A DNA stretch of 47,876 nucleotides from Sphaerochaeta sp. GTDB lineage: Bacteria; Spirochaetota; Spirochaetia; Sphaerochaetales; Sphaerochaetaceae. The position numbers and the translations under genes were made by a program. This document shows positions 7,476-15,081 of this stretch, in pieces. Numbering within the stretch: the stretch's first letter is position 1; each line of letters opens with the position of its first letter. The stretch spans positions 1 through 47,876 of the forward strand of contig JAEINL010000023.1 of the NCBI GenBank assembly GCA_016342655.1, given 5' to 3'. The notes beneath the pieces are model-generated. The model was not told the origin of the DNA and made no database searches. It saw only the letters and a program-made list of their open reading frames with translations.

Positions 7476-8332
7476 GAGCGTACCTCCTCAAGGGCTTTCT
7501 TTAGGATGGAAGAGAAGACCTCATGGTAGTGCTTGTCTTCTCGGGCAACTATCTTCCCAACGGAGTTGAGGCTTCCTAACTTCTTGTCAAAGGGAATCCT
7601 TCCGATGATGGGTATATTGTTCTTGATACAAAACTCCTCAGAAGGGTTTTCCCCTTCCAGTGTCTTGTTTAGGACCACAGCACAGGGTTTGCCCAGTAGG
7701 CTTACCAGGGAGTGGACCATTGCAAGATTATGAGATCCGAATATGGTGGGTTCAGCTATCAGGATACAAAAATCAGCAAGGCGAACGCTTTCGGTGACGA
7801 GACAACTGCTTCCAGGGGGAGCATCTATGATGGTCAGCCCATCATCCTTGTGCTTAAGCAGTTCAGCGATGATAGGGACCCCGGAGCTTTCTCCAATGTT
7901 CATGGAGCCCGAAATGCTGCGTACCGTACCCGATTGTCCGATGCTCATCTCTCCTACAGCGCGGTCCTGTTCGGAAAGGGCCTTCTGTGGACAGACATGA
8001 AGGCATCCGCCACAGCTGTGGCAGATATCATCAAAGATCATCAGGCGATTGCCGATGAGGGCCAACGCATTGAAAGCGCAGAAATCCACACATATGTGGC
8101 ATCCGTCGCACAGGGCGTCATCAACCACAGGTTTCTTAACAGTGACCAGTTTTCCAAATTCTTTGGTAGGATTGAAGAAGAGATTTCCGTTGGGTTCCTC
8201 GACATCACAGTCTATATACGTTGCTTTTTTGGCTACTGAGGCAAGGTTCACTGATACGAGAGTTTTTCCCGTACCTCCCTTGCCACTGAGAATCGCCAGA
8301 GTCGGTTCAATGGCCATTGTGATACCCCGCAT
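7472..8332 (-). CDS. MinD/ParA-type ATPase with inserted 2x[4Fe-4S] ferredoxin domain (first)
   Basis: This 286-residue paralogue of the next gene likely forms a heteromeric partner with it. Walker A SGKGGTGKT is at 16-24; cysteine sets are C75, C78, C81, C85 and C104, C107, C110, C114; Walker B is TIIDAPPGSSC. The two paralogues are diverged, so the pair is old rather than a recent duplication. The start at 8332 has AAGGAGG three bases upstream. An ATG at 8317 is also possible, with a longer spacing. Either start overlaps the preceding NifX-like gene, so translation is coupled. Confidence 0.9.
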   Translation of the reverse strand: MRGITMAIEPTLAILSGKGGTGKTLVSVNLASVAKKATYIDCDVEEPNGNLFFNPTKEFGKLVTVKKPVVDDALCDGCHICVDFCAFNALALIGNRLMIFDDICHSCGGCLHVCPQKALSEQDRAVGEMSIGQSGTVRSISGSMNIGESSGVPIIAELLKHKDDGLTIIDAPPGSSCLVTESVRLADFCILIAEPTIFGSHNLAMVHSLVSLLGKPCAVVLNKTLEGENPSEEFCIKNNIPIIGRIPFDKKLGSLNSVGKIVAREDKHYHEVFSSILKKALEEVRS

Positions 8333-8669
8333 GAACCTCCTTCAAAGGCGCAAGCTTGTTCTGTTCGTGTGCCGAGATATTGTCGGCGACACTCAAGTTT
8401 AGGGCTTTGAAAAGCTCAACATTGGCCGGTTGTAACACCCTTGCCGCATTCTCGCCGCAACGGATAGTTATCAGGATGTTTGCCTTGTTGTCCACAAGGA
8501 TTTGAGCAGCCTTGATACCGGCTCCTCCTGGGCTGTCAGCAGCACTGTTCACAAGGAACGTGCTTTGTTTGGTCTCTGTGTTATAGAGACAGTAAAAAGG
8601 TGAGCGTCCGAAAGAGACGCATACTGCAGAATCAAGGCTCTCTTTGTCAGAGGGGATTGCTATGATCAT
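8307..8669 (-). CDS. NifX/NifB-like Fe-Mo cofactor-binding family protein
   Basis: This is a 120-residue second NifX-like protein, starting MIIAIPSDKESLDSAVCVSFG, with the family's SPGGAGIKAAQIL and ILITIRCGENAARVL blocks. It is diverged from the copy at the end of the cluster, with a tail containing HAGYHNGH. The true start is 8669, four codons past weak upstream options, because GGAGG lies eight bases before it. It may accept or carry a metal-sulfur cluster produced with the two ferredoxin-type ATPases immediately downstream. Confidence 0.85.
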   Translation of the reverse strand: MIIAIPSDKESLDSAVCVSFGRSPFYCLYNTETKQSTFLVNSAADSPGGAGIKAAQILVDNKANILITIRCGENAARVLQPANVELFKALNLSVADNISAHEQNKLAPLKEVHAGYHNGH

Positions 8670-8717
8670 TAAATTCCTCCAAATAGGTTCGTAGTGATAG
8701 GTGAAATACAAAAAATG

Positions 8718-9077
8718 TTAGGTTCTATTCTGTCCTCGGCGGTGTCTACACCCCCGTTCGTTGAAACAGCTGGGATGGTCCTGGTCACACAGGAGGTACT
8801 CTCCCCCTTCGATGAGCAACACCTTGCCATATATCAGGCATTCGGCAATCTTTTTCCTTGCAACCTCATATATTCCCTGGACGGTAGTTCTTGCTACATT
8901 CATCTGCTTGGCGCACATCTCCTGGTTGAAGCCTTCACTGTCTATGAGACGGATTGTCTCATATTCATCGACAGTCATGGTGATGGCTTCCCGCTTACCT
9001 GCCCCTACGCCAAGGGGACCAAACCTGTTGTATTCAGGAAGGCTACAGACATTTCTCCATTTTCTTGGTCTAGGCAC
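8718..9077 (-). CDS. DUF134 family putative DNA-binding regulator
   Basis: This 119-residue protein begins MPRPRKWRNVCSLPEYNRFGP, the hallmark of DUF134. It has a helix-turn-helix-like centre (FNQEMCAKQMNVARTTVQGIYE) and a cysteine-bearing C-terminus (CDQDHPSCFNERGC) that could sense metal or redox state. DUF134 genes commonly accompany NifX-like and Mrp genes. It is the first gene of the cluster, with AAGGAG before the start, and a palindrome overlapping its promoter is the natural candidate for its own binding site. Regulation of the whole cluster by this protein is inference. Confidence 0.85.
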   Translation of the reverse strand: MPRPRKWRNVCSLPEYNRFGPLGVGAGKREAITMTVDEYETIRLIDSEGFNQEMCAKQMNVARTTVQGIYEVARKKIAECLIYGKVLLIEGGEYLLCDQDHPSCFNERGCRHRRGQNRT

Positions 9078-9117
9078 ATTTGCTCCTTATTAAGGTCCTG
9101 CAGTTCTCTGTATGACC

Positions 9118-9181
9118 TGTTATAGACATATGTCAATTACATCCCCATAGTAAAAGTATTACCGGCATATGTCAATAACAT
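9118..9181. promoter_or_regulatory. Candidate operator: palindrome plus half-site
   Basis: Positions 9118-9141 form an imperfect 24-base palindrome (20 of 24 symmetric) around the perfect core GACATATGTC. A near-copy of its right half, CATATGTCAATAACAT (9166-9181, 15 of 16 matching 9127-9142), overlies the -35 box 39 bases away. The palindrome covers the predicted transcription start, a typical repressor position. The DUF134 protein is the obvious candidate ligand; that is inference. Confidence 0.55.
9147..9175 (-). promoter_or_regulatory. Sigma-70-type promoter of the DUF134/iron-sulfur cluster
   Basis: On the minus strand a consensus -35 TTGACA (9170-9175) is followed after exactly 17 bases by -10 TACTAT (9147-9152). 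The transcript would start near 9140, about 60 bases before the DUF134 start codon. The -35 box lies inside one copy of the CATATGTCAAT repeat. Confidence 0.7.
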
Positions 9182-9647
9182 AGGAGGATAATGTCTGGAT
9201 TTTTGGAGAAAAACCTTTCATCAGAGGTCAATGTCAACTGCACGTAGGAATTCTTGTGTGACTTGTAGAACCATAGGTTCTCACTACCTATGTCAGCTTA
9301 AGGGGAGAAATACCCATTACAAAGGCATAAGTAGATTTAATATGTATGTAAATATATGCTAATAATTAATTTAATAATGCTTTTACAAAGTAGACATATG
9401 ACATTCTCGTGAAAGATTTGCACGTGAATTCCAAGGGTGATACTCTTTATTTTACATTTTCCCAAGATTCGTAACCCTAAGAAAAGAAAAGCTCAGATGT
9501 ATCATACGTTGTACAAACCAGTACACATTCTGAATTTCTTTCTTTCCAATTCAATCCTATTCCTTTTCATGATAGTAAGTTACTATATTTGGAATCGTTC
9601 TTTTTGAAGAGAATACACTCTGATGCCATACCTTGATTTGTGAGCAG

Positions 9648-9762
9648 ATGAAAGGTCTCAATACCCCAGGACAAGCCCTGCAAAGAGGAGGCGTTGCCTT
9701 CTTTACCGAGCCAAGGAGTGGGGTATCTCACCTTGCTTTCCCAGCACTCGCTCGGTAATGGA
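9648..9762 (+). repeat. Dispersed hairpin-rich repeat, copy C (truncated)
   Basis: This has the same orientation as copy A, with matches from ATGAAAGGTCTCAATACCCC to CTCGCTCGGTAATGGA. The last ~45 bases of the full element are missing: the sequence switches at 9763 into the T-tract side of the purA terminator. This copy has several substitutions relative to A and B. Confidence 0.8.
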
Positions 9763-9796
9763 CAAACAAAAGCGGCCTGCCAAAAGGCAGACCGCT
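9763..9796 (-). terminator. Rho-independent terminator of the hpt-purA operon
   Basis: On the minus strand AGCGGTCTGCC pairs with GGCAGGCCGCT (one G-U pair, TTTT loop) and is followed by TTTTGTTTG. It sits 19 bases beyond the purA stop codon. Confidence 0.85.
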
Positions 9797-9814
9797 CAGA
9801 TGTTTTAGCTTTAT

Positions 9815-11086
9815 CTACATGATGATAATCTGGTCTCGTTCAGGACCGACTGATACATACTTGATCGGTGCTCCTACCAGAGCGGAGAGACGCTTGCAGT
9901 AAATCTGGGCGTTCTTGGGAAGGTCTTCCCACTTGCGAGCCTTTGTGGTGTCGCTCATCCACCCGTCATACTCTTCGTAGATGGGCTCGGCGACTTCCTG
10001 CCCGGCGGTTTCCGGAAGGTGTTTGATGATCTCCCCGTTTACCCTGTAGGCAACGCAGATCTTCAGCTTCTCAAAGGTATCCAACACATCAAGCTTGGTA
10101 AGGGCAATGCTGGTAAAGCCGTTAATCCAGCAGGAGAAGTCAGCCGCTACAGCATCGAACCAACCACAACGGCGGGGTCTTCCTGTGGTTGCACCAAACT
10201 CCTTGCCGATATCCTGCAGTTTCTTTCCCGTCTCATCCAAGAGTTCGGTCATGAAGGGTCCGCCACCAACACTGGTGGAGTAGACCTTTGCCACTCCGAT
10301 GACTTCGCTGATCCTGCTGGGGGCAATGCCTGCTCCGCTGGTAGCGCCACCTGAGGTGGGGTTGCTGCTGGTGGTATAGGGGTAGATGCCCCAGTCAAGG
10401 TCGCGCATGATGCCTAGCTGGCCTTCAAGCAGGATCTTTTTCTTGTCTTCATACGCCTGGCGTACCAAGGGAACACTGTCGATAATCTTATCACCGAACT
10501 GGTCTTTCCATTTGGAGCAGAGCGTGAGCATCTCTTCGACTGTCACTTCAGGCAGTCCGAAATAGGCTAGTTCGCGATTCTTCTGGGGAAGCGCCATTTC
10601 CAAGCGGTTTCTCAGTCGATCGAAGTCAAGCAGGTCAGCTGCCCGTATTCCCGAACGTGTCGCCTTGTCGCTATAGCAAGGGCCTATGCCCCTCTTTGTG
10701 GTACCGATCTGCATCTTCTGACTTTTGGACTGTTCCTGTGCACCGTCGAGCATGCAGTGGTAGGGCATGATGAGGTGGGCTCGTACGTCAATAAAGAGGT
10801 TGTGTATCTCAACGCCCTTTGTAGCGATGGAAGCCAGTTCTGTTGCCATGGTATCGAAGTTTACAACTGTCCCTGCCCCCACGATATTGGTGGTTGCAGG
10901 GTTGAAGACGCCGCTGGGGATGATGTGCAGGGCAAACTTGCCATATTCGTTGATGACGGTATGCCCGGCATTGTCCCCGCCTTGGTATCGGATTACGATA
11001 TCGGAATTGACGGCCAGGTAGTCAACAATACGACCTTTCCCCTCGTCTCCCCACTGTGCCCCTACGATTGATGTGATGTTGCTCAT
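9815..11086 (-). CDS. purA: Adenylosuccinate synthetase
   Basis: This 423-residue cytosolic enzyme joins IMP and aspartate with GTP to give adenylosuccinate, the first committed step to AMP. Signature blocks are visible: the N-terminal GTP-binding loop AQWGDEGKGRIVDYLA, the catalytic-site motif TTKRGIGPCYSDKATRSG and the C-terminal SVGPERDQ. Length is normal. It is the last gene of a three-gene salvage operon and overlaps the preceding phosphoribosyltransferase stop by one base, so IMP made by Hpt can flow directly to adenine nucleotides. Confidence 0.97.
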   Translation of the reverse strand: MSNITSIVGAQWGDEGKGRIVDYLAVNSDIVIRYQGGDNAGHTVINEYGKFALHIIPSGVFNPATTNIVGAGTVVNFDTMATELASIATKGVEIHNLFIDVRAHLIMPYHCMLDGAQEQSKSQKMQIGTTKRGIGPCYSDKATRSGIRAADLLDFDRLRNRLEMALPQKNRELAYFGLPEVTVEEMLTLCSKWKDQFGDKIIDSVPLVRQAYEDKKKILLEGQLGIMRDLDWGIYPYTTSSNPTSGGATSGAGIAPSRISEVIGVAKVYSTSVGGGPFMTELLDETGKKLQDIGKEFGATTGRPRRCGWFDAVAADFSCWINGFTSIALTKLDVLDTFEKLKICVAYRVNGEIIKHLPETAGQEVAEPIYEEYDGWMSDTTKARKWEDLPKNAQIYCKRLSALVGAPIKYVSVGPERDQIIIM

Positions 11087-11634
11087 TAGGTGCGCTCCTT
11101 GGTTCTTTCTTCAAGCATGATCCTTTCGTTGTTTGTGTGCTCTTCAATGTCATCTGCATCCCAAGGGTACTTGATCCAGACATTGCCCAAGTCCAAGCCG
11201 GCGAAGTATCGCTTGATCTCAACAGGGAACTCGACATCCTTGTCCTTCTGCTTGTTGTGAAGAACCAAGACTGCGATTTCCTCAGGCTTGAACTTCAATA
11301 GCTCTCCTACGCAATATGCCAGTGTGGCGCGCGTATCGTCAACCTCGTCGATGAGCAGTACCTTCTTGCCAACAAGCTGTGACTGTACCTCGTCAATCCA
11401 TTGTATTTTGGTGGGGTGGTCCTTATGCTTGTTATCAAGGCCATAGTAGGATATTCCCACTGCATATATTGGGCGATTGATAAAGGTCTTCATGATCCTG
11501 GCGGGTATGAACCCTCCACTTCCGATTGCGACGATCACATCGGGGTCAAAACCGGTGGCAATAAGCTGTTCGCTTAGATCTTTCACCAACTTGTGAACCG
11601 AATTGTAACTTACGTAGAACTTCTTACTGTCCAT
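11086..11634 (-). CDS. Purine phosphoribosyltransferase (xanthine/hypoxanthine type)
   Basis: This is a 182-residue type I phosphoribosyltransferase. The PRPP-binding loop is KVLLIDEVDDTRATL (91-105); an upstream pyrophosphate loop reads AIGSGGFIPARIM. The DEVDDTR form of the PRPP motif resembles xanthine/guanine and fungal Hpt1-type enzymes more than the adjacent Hpt, so it probably salvages xanthine or guanine. The exact base cannot be read from sequence. It lies between hpt and purA; the start at 11634 follows hpt by 20 bases with an in-gap ribosome site. Confidence 0.85.
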   Translation of the reverse strand: MDSKKFYVSYNSVHKLVKDLSEQLIATGFDPDVIVAIGSGGFIPARIMKTFINRPIYAVGISYYGLDNKHKDHPTKIQWIDEVQSQLVGKKVLLIDEVDDTRATLAYCVGELLKFKPEEIAVLVLHNKQKDKDVEFPVEIKRYFAGLDLGNVWIKYPWDADDIEEHTNNERIMLEERTKERT

Positions 11635-11654
11635 CTCTGTGCGCTCCTTGGCGT

Positions 11655-12212
11655 TTAGGCTTGTGGATACATCTCTGCTATATAGGGAAGGGTCCTATAC
11701 TGTTCGTTATAGTCGAGCCCGTAGCCAACGACCCAGACATCGGGGATAGTGAAGCCCAGATAGTCGATGGTGATGGGGACACAGTGCCGCTCTGGCTTGT
11801 CCAGAAGGACTGCTGTCTTTACCGAGGCGGGGTTACGGGTCTTGAAACTGCGGATCAGGTAGTCGAGGGTGTTACCGCTATCCAGGATGTCCTCAATGAT
11901 GAGCACATGCCTGTTGTTCATGTTTTCTCGGGTATCCATCAACAGGCGGACGTTCCCGCTCTGGTCTCCCTGATAGGAAGAGAGGGCAATGAAGTCCACC
12001 ACGTGGTTGACCGATAGCTTGCGGGCAAGGTCCGCGGTGAAAATGAAGGAGCCCTTGAGAACTCCGACCAACAGGAGCGTTCCCTCTTTATCAGCGTAAT
12101 CAGAACTGATTTTCCTTGCAAGTTCGTCGACTCTGCGGTCGATTGTATCTGCATCAATAAGAACACGAGCAAGATCCTCTGTCAAAGCAGGGATCGCGAG
12201 GGAATCATGCAT
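11655..12212 (-). CDS. hpt: Hypoxanthine phosphoribosyltransferase
   Basis: This 185-residue enzyme transfers ribose 5-phosphate from PRPP to hypoxanthine (and often guanine). The PRPP motif VLIIEDILDSGNTLDYL is at 103-119, the pyrophosphate loop LVGVLKGSFIF at 48-58, and the purine-recognition segment PDVWVVGYGLDYNEQYR near the C-terminus. Length and motifs are standard. It is the first gene of the hpt-PRT-purA operon, with a consensus-like promoter 56 bases upstream and a GAGG-rich ribosome site before the ATG. Confidence 0.95.
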   Translation of the reverse strand: MHDSLAIPALTEDLARVLIDADTIDRRVDELARKISSDYADKEGTLLLVGVLKGSFIFTADLARKLSVNHVVDFIALSSYQGDQSGNVRLLMDTRENMNNRHVLIIEDILDSGNTLDYLIRSFKTRNPASVKTAVLLDKPERHCVPITIDYLGFTIPDVWVVGYGLDYNEQYRTLPYIAEMYPQA

Positions 12213-12267
12213 TGGGCCTCCTCAACGAAACAGGTCTTCCTGTTTGTACCATGTCTGTATATGGTAA

Positions 12268-12296
12268 GGAATACTCGAAAAAGAGGGGAGTGTCAA
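12268..12296 (-). promoter_or_regulatory. Promoter of the hpt-purA operon
   Basis: On the minus strand TTGACA (12291-12296) precedes TATTCC (12268-12273) with a 17-base spacer. It is directed toward hpt and no other promoter is obvious in the 190-base divergent gap. Confidence 0.6.
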
Positions 12297-12405
12297 TGTT
12301 GGGTAGGGCTAAGAGGGCCTAGGAGAATGGTGTTTGTCCTATGCTCACTTGACCGGGGTATGGGCAGAAGTTACACTGACAGTGCTACAAGGAAGGAGGC
12401 CAGCT

Positions 12406-12921
12406 ATGTTTGTTGAAGTGACTGCCGACATTCTAGAGATGAATCCCTTTACTGCTATAGGTAAGGATGGGTTTCTCATCACTGCAGGGAGTCCTGACAA
12501 TTTCAATATCATGACCGCTTCTTGGGGTTCCCTGGGGGTGTTGTGGGGAAGGAACATTGTAACGCTCTATGTGAAGGCAAGTAGGCATACACACAAGTTC
12601 CTTGAGGAGTCAGAAGGCTTTACCTGCTCATTTCTGGAACCTGAATTGAAGGATACGCTTCTGTGGTGCGGTCAGCACAGTGGAAGGGACAATGACAAGG
12701 TTGCTGCCACAGGCCTAATCCCGGAGTTTATACCTGCACAAACGGGTGCTGAGCGTGTAACCTTCAAGCAGGCATCGTTGGTTTTATCTTGTACGAAAGC
12801 CTCAGTCATGCAGGTGGACGCGTCCCAGTTTGTCCTTACCGAACTTAAAAATCGCCATAAAGATGGTGATTTCCACAGCGTATACATCGGCTTCATTGAC
12901 AAGGTCCTCGCCAAGCAATAG
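12406..12921 (+). CDS. Flavin reductase-like FMN-binding domain protein
   Basis: This is a 171-residue protein of the flavin reductase-like/split-barrel family, which binds FMN and often reduces it with NAD(P)H or serves as an electron carrier in anaerobes. The FMN-site pattern is seen in NIMTASWGSLGVLWGRNIVTLYV and TCSFLEPELKDTLLWCG. It is cysteine-containing but lacks a rubredoxin or ferredoxin domain. The start is set by GGAAGGAGG (12391-12399) seven bases upstream; the longer ORF from 12334 is not needed. No operon partner is evident, so the physiological substrate is unknown. Confidence 0.85.
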   Translation: MFVEVTADILEMNPFTAIGKDGFLITAGSPDNFNIMTASWGSLGVLWGRNIVTLYVKASRHTHKFLEESEGFTCSFLEPELKDTLLWCGQHSGRDNDKVAATGLIPEFIPAQTGAERVTFKQASLVLSCTKASVMQVDASQFVLTELKNRHKDGDFHSVYIGFIDKVLAKQ

Positions 12922-13004
12922 TCTGATTGGTACGTACATACCATAGCTTCGGGTCCTAAGGGGCTTGAAAGGACGGGACTACACATCCCGCCAAGGAGCA
13001 AACG

Positions 13005-15017
13005 ATGCTTTTTTCACAAGAACAGGCGCACCAAGCGCTATCGATGATGGTCTGTTCGCGTCATTTCGAAGAACGGATAGATATCTTTTTCAAACACAAG
13101 GAAATGCATGGTACCACACACCTCTCCATAGGACAGGAGGCCACACAAGCTGGCCTTTCCCTTGCCTTGGACCAGGGGGACTGGATAGTTCCGACCCATC
13201 GCTGTCATGGTCACACGATTACGCGTGGTGCTGACGAGCGGAAAATGTTCAGCGAAATGTTCGGCTCTTCAGACGGGTTATGCAAGGGCCTTGGCGGCTC
13301 CATGCACATGACCGATGTGCAGCACTTCAATGCAGGATCGTCTGCGGTGGTGGGAAGCGGGGTCAACCTTGCTACAGGCCTTGCCTTCGCACTCAAACAC
13401 CAGAAGAGCCAAGCGATAAGCGTAGCCATCTTTGGTGATGGGGCAACCAGCCGAGGGGCCGTCCATGAGTGTATGAACCTCGCATCAGTGTGGGCGTTGC
13501 CTGTGCTCTTTTTCTGTGAGAACAACGGCTATGGTATGAGTGCTGCAAGTGATCGGATGGTCAGTACAGATTCCATCGCAAAACGCTCTGAAGGCTACAA
13601 TATCGAGTATGCTGTCGTAGACGGCAATGATGTTGAGGCTGTCTACAAGGCGTCAAAGAAGGCCGTCGATTATATGAGAAAGACTAGCCGTCCCTATTTC
13701 CTTGAGTTGAAGACCTACCGCCAATGTGGTCACTCAAAGAGTGACTCCTGTGTCTACAGGAGTCGTGAAGAGGAGTCCCTCTGGCTACAGAGAGATCCCA
13801 TCACACTCTTCTGCAAGGAAATGGTGGCTAGCTCCCTCTTCACCGAAGAGGATGTCGCTACGATTATCCTTGATGCAAGGACAAAGGTAGACGAAGCAGC
13901 CAAGGCCTCCTTGGCTCTTCGTTCTTCTGTGCTTACCCTGGAGCAGGCGATGGGGTATCTCTTCGCCCCTGAGGATACTCCCGATTCGTATATCCCAAAC
14001 GGAAAGATGACCCGCAGGACAAGTTATCGCGAAGCTATCCGCGAAGCCTTGGATGAGGAGATGACCCGCGACAGCGCAGTCCACCTCATCGGGGAGGACA
14101 TAGGCCAGTATGGCGGATGCTTCAAGGTCACAGGCTCCCTCTATGAGAAACATCCTACCCAACTGCACGAGACCCCCGTCAGTGAGGAGGCCTTCACGGG
14201 CCTTTCCGTAGGTGCTGCCATGCTTGGCATGCGTCCTATAGTAGAGATCATGTACGGGGACTTCTCCACCCTTGCCAGTGACCCCATCATCAATCATGCT
14301 GCAAAGACCCGTTTCATGAGTGCAGGCCAGCTTTCCTGCCCGATGGTGCTTCGTTCCCCCATTGGTAGTGGAACCGGCCATGGGGCGCAACATACCCAGA
14401 GTCTTGAGGCTATGTTCGGTAATGTGCCTGGCCTTATCATAGTCGCACCCTCTTGCCCTGGTGATGCAAAGGCCTTGCTCAAGGGTGCCATCCGCAGCAA
14501 CAACCCTGTGCTCTATTTTGAGAACAAGCACCTGTATAACAATCTCGGCCCTGTTGGGGATGAGCACTATGTCATGCCCTTGGGTAAGGCTGTGGTGAAG
14601 AAGCGGGGTACCCATGTGACCATTGTCTCTTATAGCCATGCCGTGATGACCTGCCTTGATGCCGCCACCATACTTAGTTCCCAGGATGAGATAGAGGTTG
14701 AGGTCATAGACCTGGCAACCATCAAACCCATGGACAGGGAGACTATCTTTCGCTCGGTGCAGAAGACCGGCCGGTTGCTAGTTGTGCATGACAGTCCCGA
14801 GGCAGGTGGATATGGGGCGGAGGTAGTCTCCCTGGTCACCTCCGATGAGCTGAGCTTCACCTCCCTGGTCGCACCTCCTGTACGGCTCTGTGGAAAGGAG
14901 AGCCCGGTTCCGTTCTCTCCCGAGCTGGAAAAACAGGTTGTTCCTACAAAAGAAGAGGTAGTAACTGAGGTTCGCCGCCTTTTCCGCCCTGTAGAGCCTT
15001 TTCATTTTTCCCTGTAG
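13005..15017 (+). CDS. Fused alpha-beta E1 component of a 2-oxoacid (or acetoin) dehydrogenase
   Basis: In this 670-residue protein residues 1-330 are an E1-alpha domain and about 340-670 an E1-beta domain, normally separate chains. The thiamine diphosphate motif GDGATSRGAVHECMN starts at 144 and ends with the ENN at 172-174. The beta half has IGEDIGQYGGCFKVTGSL, PVSEEAFTGLSVGAA and DLATIKPMD. The enzyme would decarboxylate a 2-oxoacid or acetoin and pass the acyl group to a lipoyl E2. No E2, E3 or lipoate gene is nearby, so partners must be elsewhere or the enzyme acts alone. AAGGAG precedes the start; a short hairpin follows the stop. Confidence 0.9.
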   Translation: MLFSQEQAHQALSMMVCSRHFEERIDIFFKHKEMHGTTHLSIGQEATQAGLSLALDQGDWIVPTHRCHGHTITRGADERKMFSEMFGSSDGLCKGLGGSMHMTDVQHFNAGSSAVVGSGVNLATGLAFALKHQKSQAISVAIFGDGATSRGAVHECMNLASVWALPVLFFCENNGYGMSAASDRMVSTDSIAKRSEGYNIEYAVVDGNDVEAVYKASKKAVDYMRKTSRPYFLELKTYRQCGHSKSDSCVYRSREEESLWLQRDPITLFCKEMVASSLFTEEDVATIILDARTKVDEAAKASLALRSSVLTLEQAMGYLFAPEDTPDSYIPNGKMTRRTSYREAIREALDEEMTRDSAVHLIGEDIGQYGGCFKVTGSLYEKHPTQLHETPVSEEAFTGLSVGAAMLGMRPIVEIMYGDFSTLASDPIINHAAKTRFMSAGQLSCPMVLRSPIGSGTGHGAQHTQSLEAMFGNVPGLIIVAPSCPGDAKALLKGAIRSNNPVLYFENKHLYNNLGPVGDEHYVMPLGKAVVKKRGTHVTIVSYSHAVMTCLDAATILSSQDEIEVEVIDLATIKPMDRETIFRSVQKTGRLLVVHDSPEAGGYGAEVVSLVTSDELSFTSLVAPPVRLCGKESPVPFSPELEKQVVPTKEEVVTEVRRLFRPVEPFHFSL

Positions 15018-15038
15018 CCGCTAGAATGGTGGCAACTT

Positions 15039-15057
15039 CGCCGCAATCATTGCGGCG
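15039..15057 (+). promoter_or_regulatory. Strong hairpin ahead of pheS
   Basis: CGCCGCAAT (15039-15047) and ATTGCGGCG (15049-15057) form a perfect 9-base stem with almost no loop, between the E1 stop and the pheS ribosome site. There is no T-tract, so it is not a classic terminator. It could stabilise the downstream message or shield the ribosome site. No T-box features accompany it. Confidence 0.45.
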
Positions 15058-15081
15058 TTGGCTTACAGGAGTAAAAACAGC

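Larger units (their letters stand above)
9078..9814. other. Long intergenic region between the iron-sulfur cluster and purA
   Basis: This holds the cluster promoter and operator candidate (9118-9181), about 450 bp of AT-rich sequence (9190-9640) in which I see no gene or RNA, repeat copy C (9648-9762) and the purA terminator (9763-9796). A small hairpin, AGAACCataGGTTCT, lies near 9267. The half-site TAGACATATG recurs at 9391-9400. Confidence 0.6.

Noticed and set aside
9190..9640. Small RNA gene in the long gap upstream of the DUF134 cluster
   Set aside because: Only weak hairpins and no promoter-terminator pair could be seen.
15018..15081. Possible T-box or attenuator leader upstream of pheS (GGTGGCAAC followed by a GC hairpin)
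   Set aside because: The T-box core sequence and a specifier loop are missing, there is no T-tract after the hairpin, and the gap is only 64 bases.
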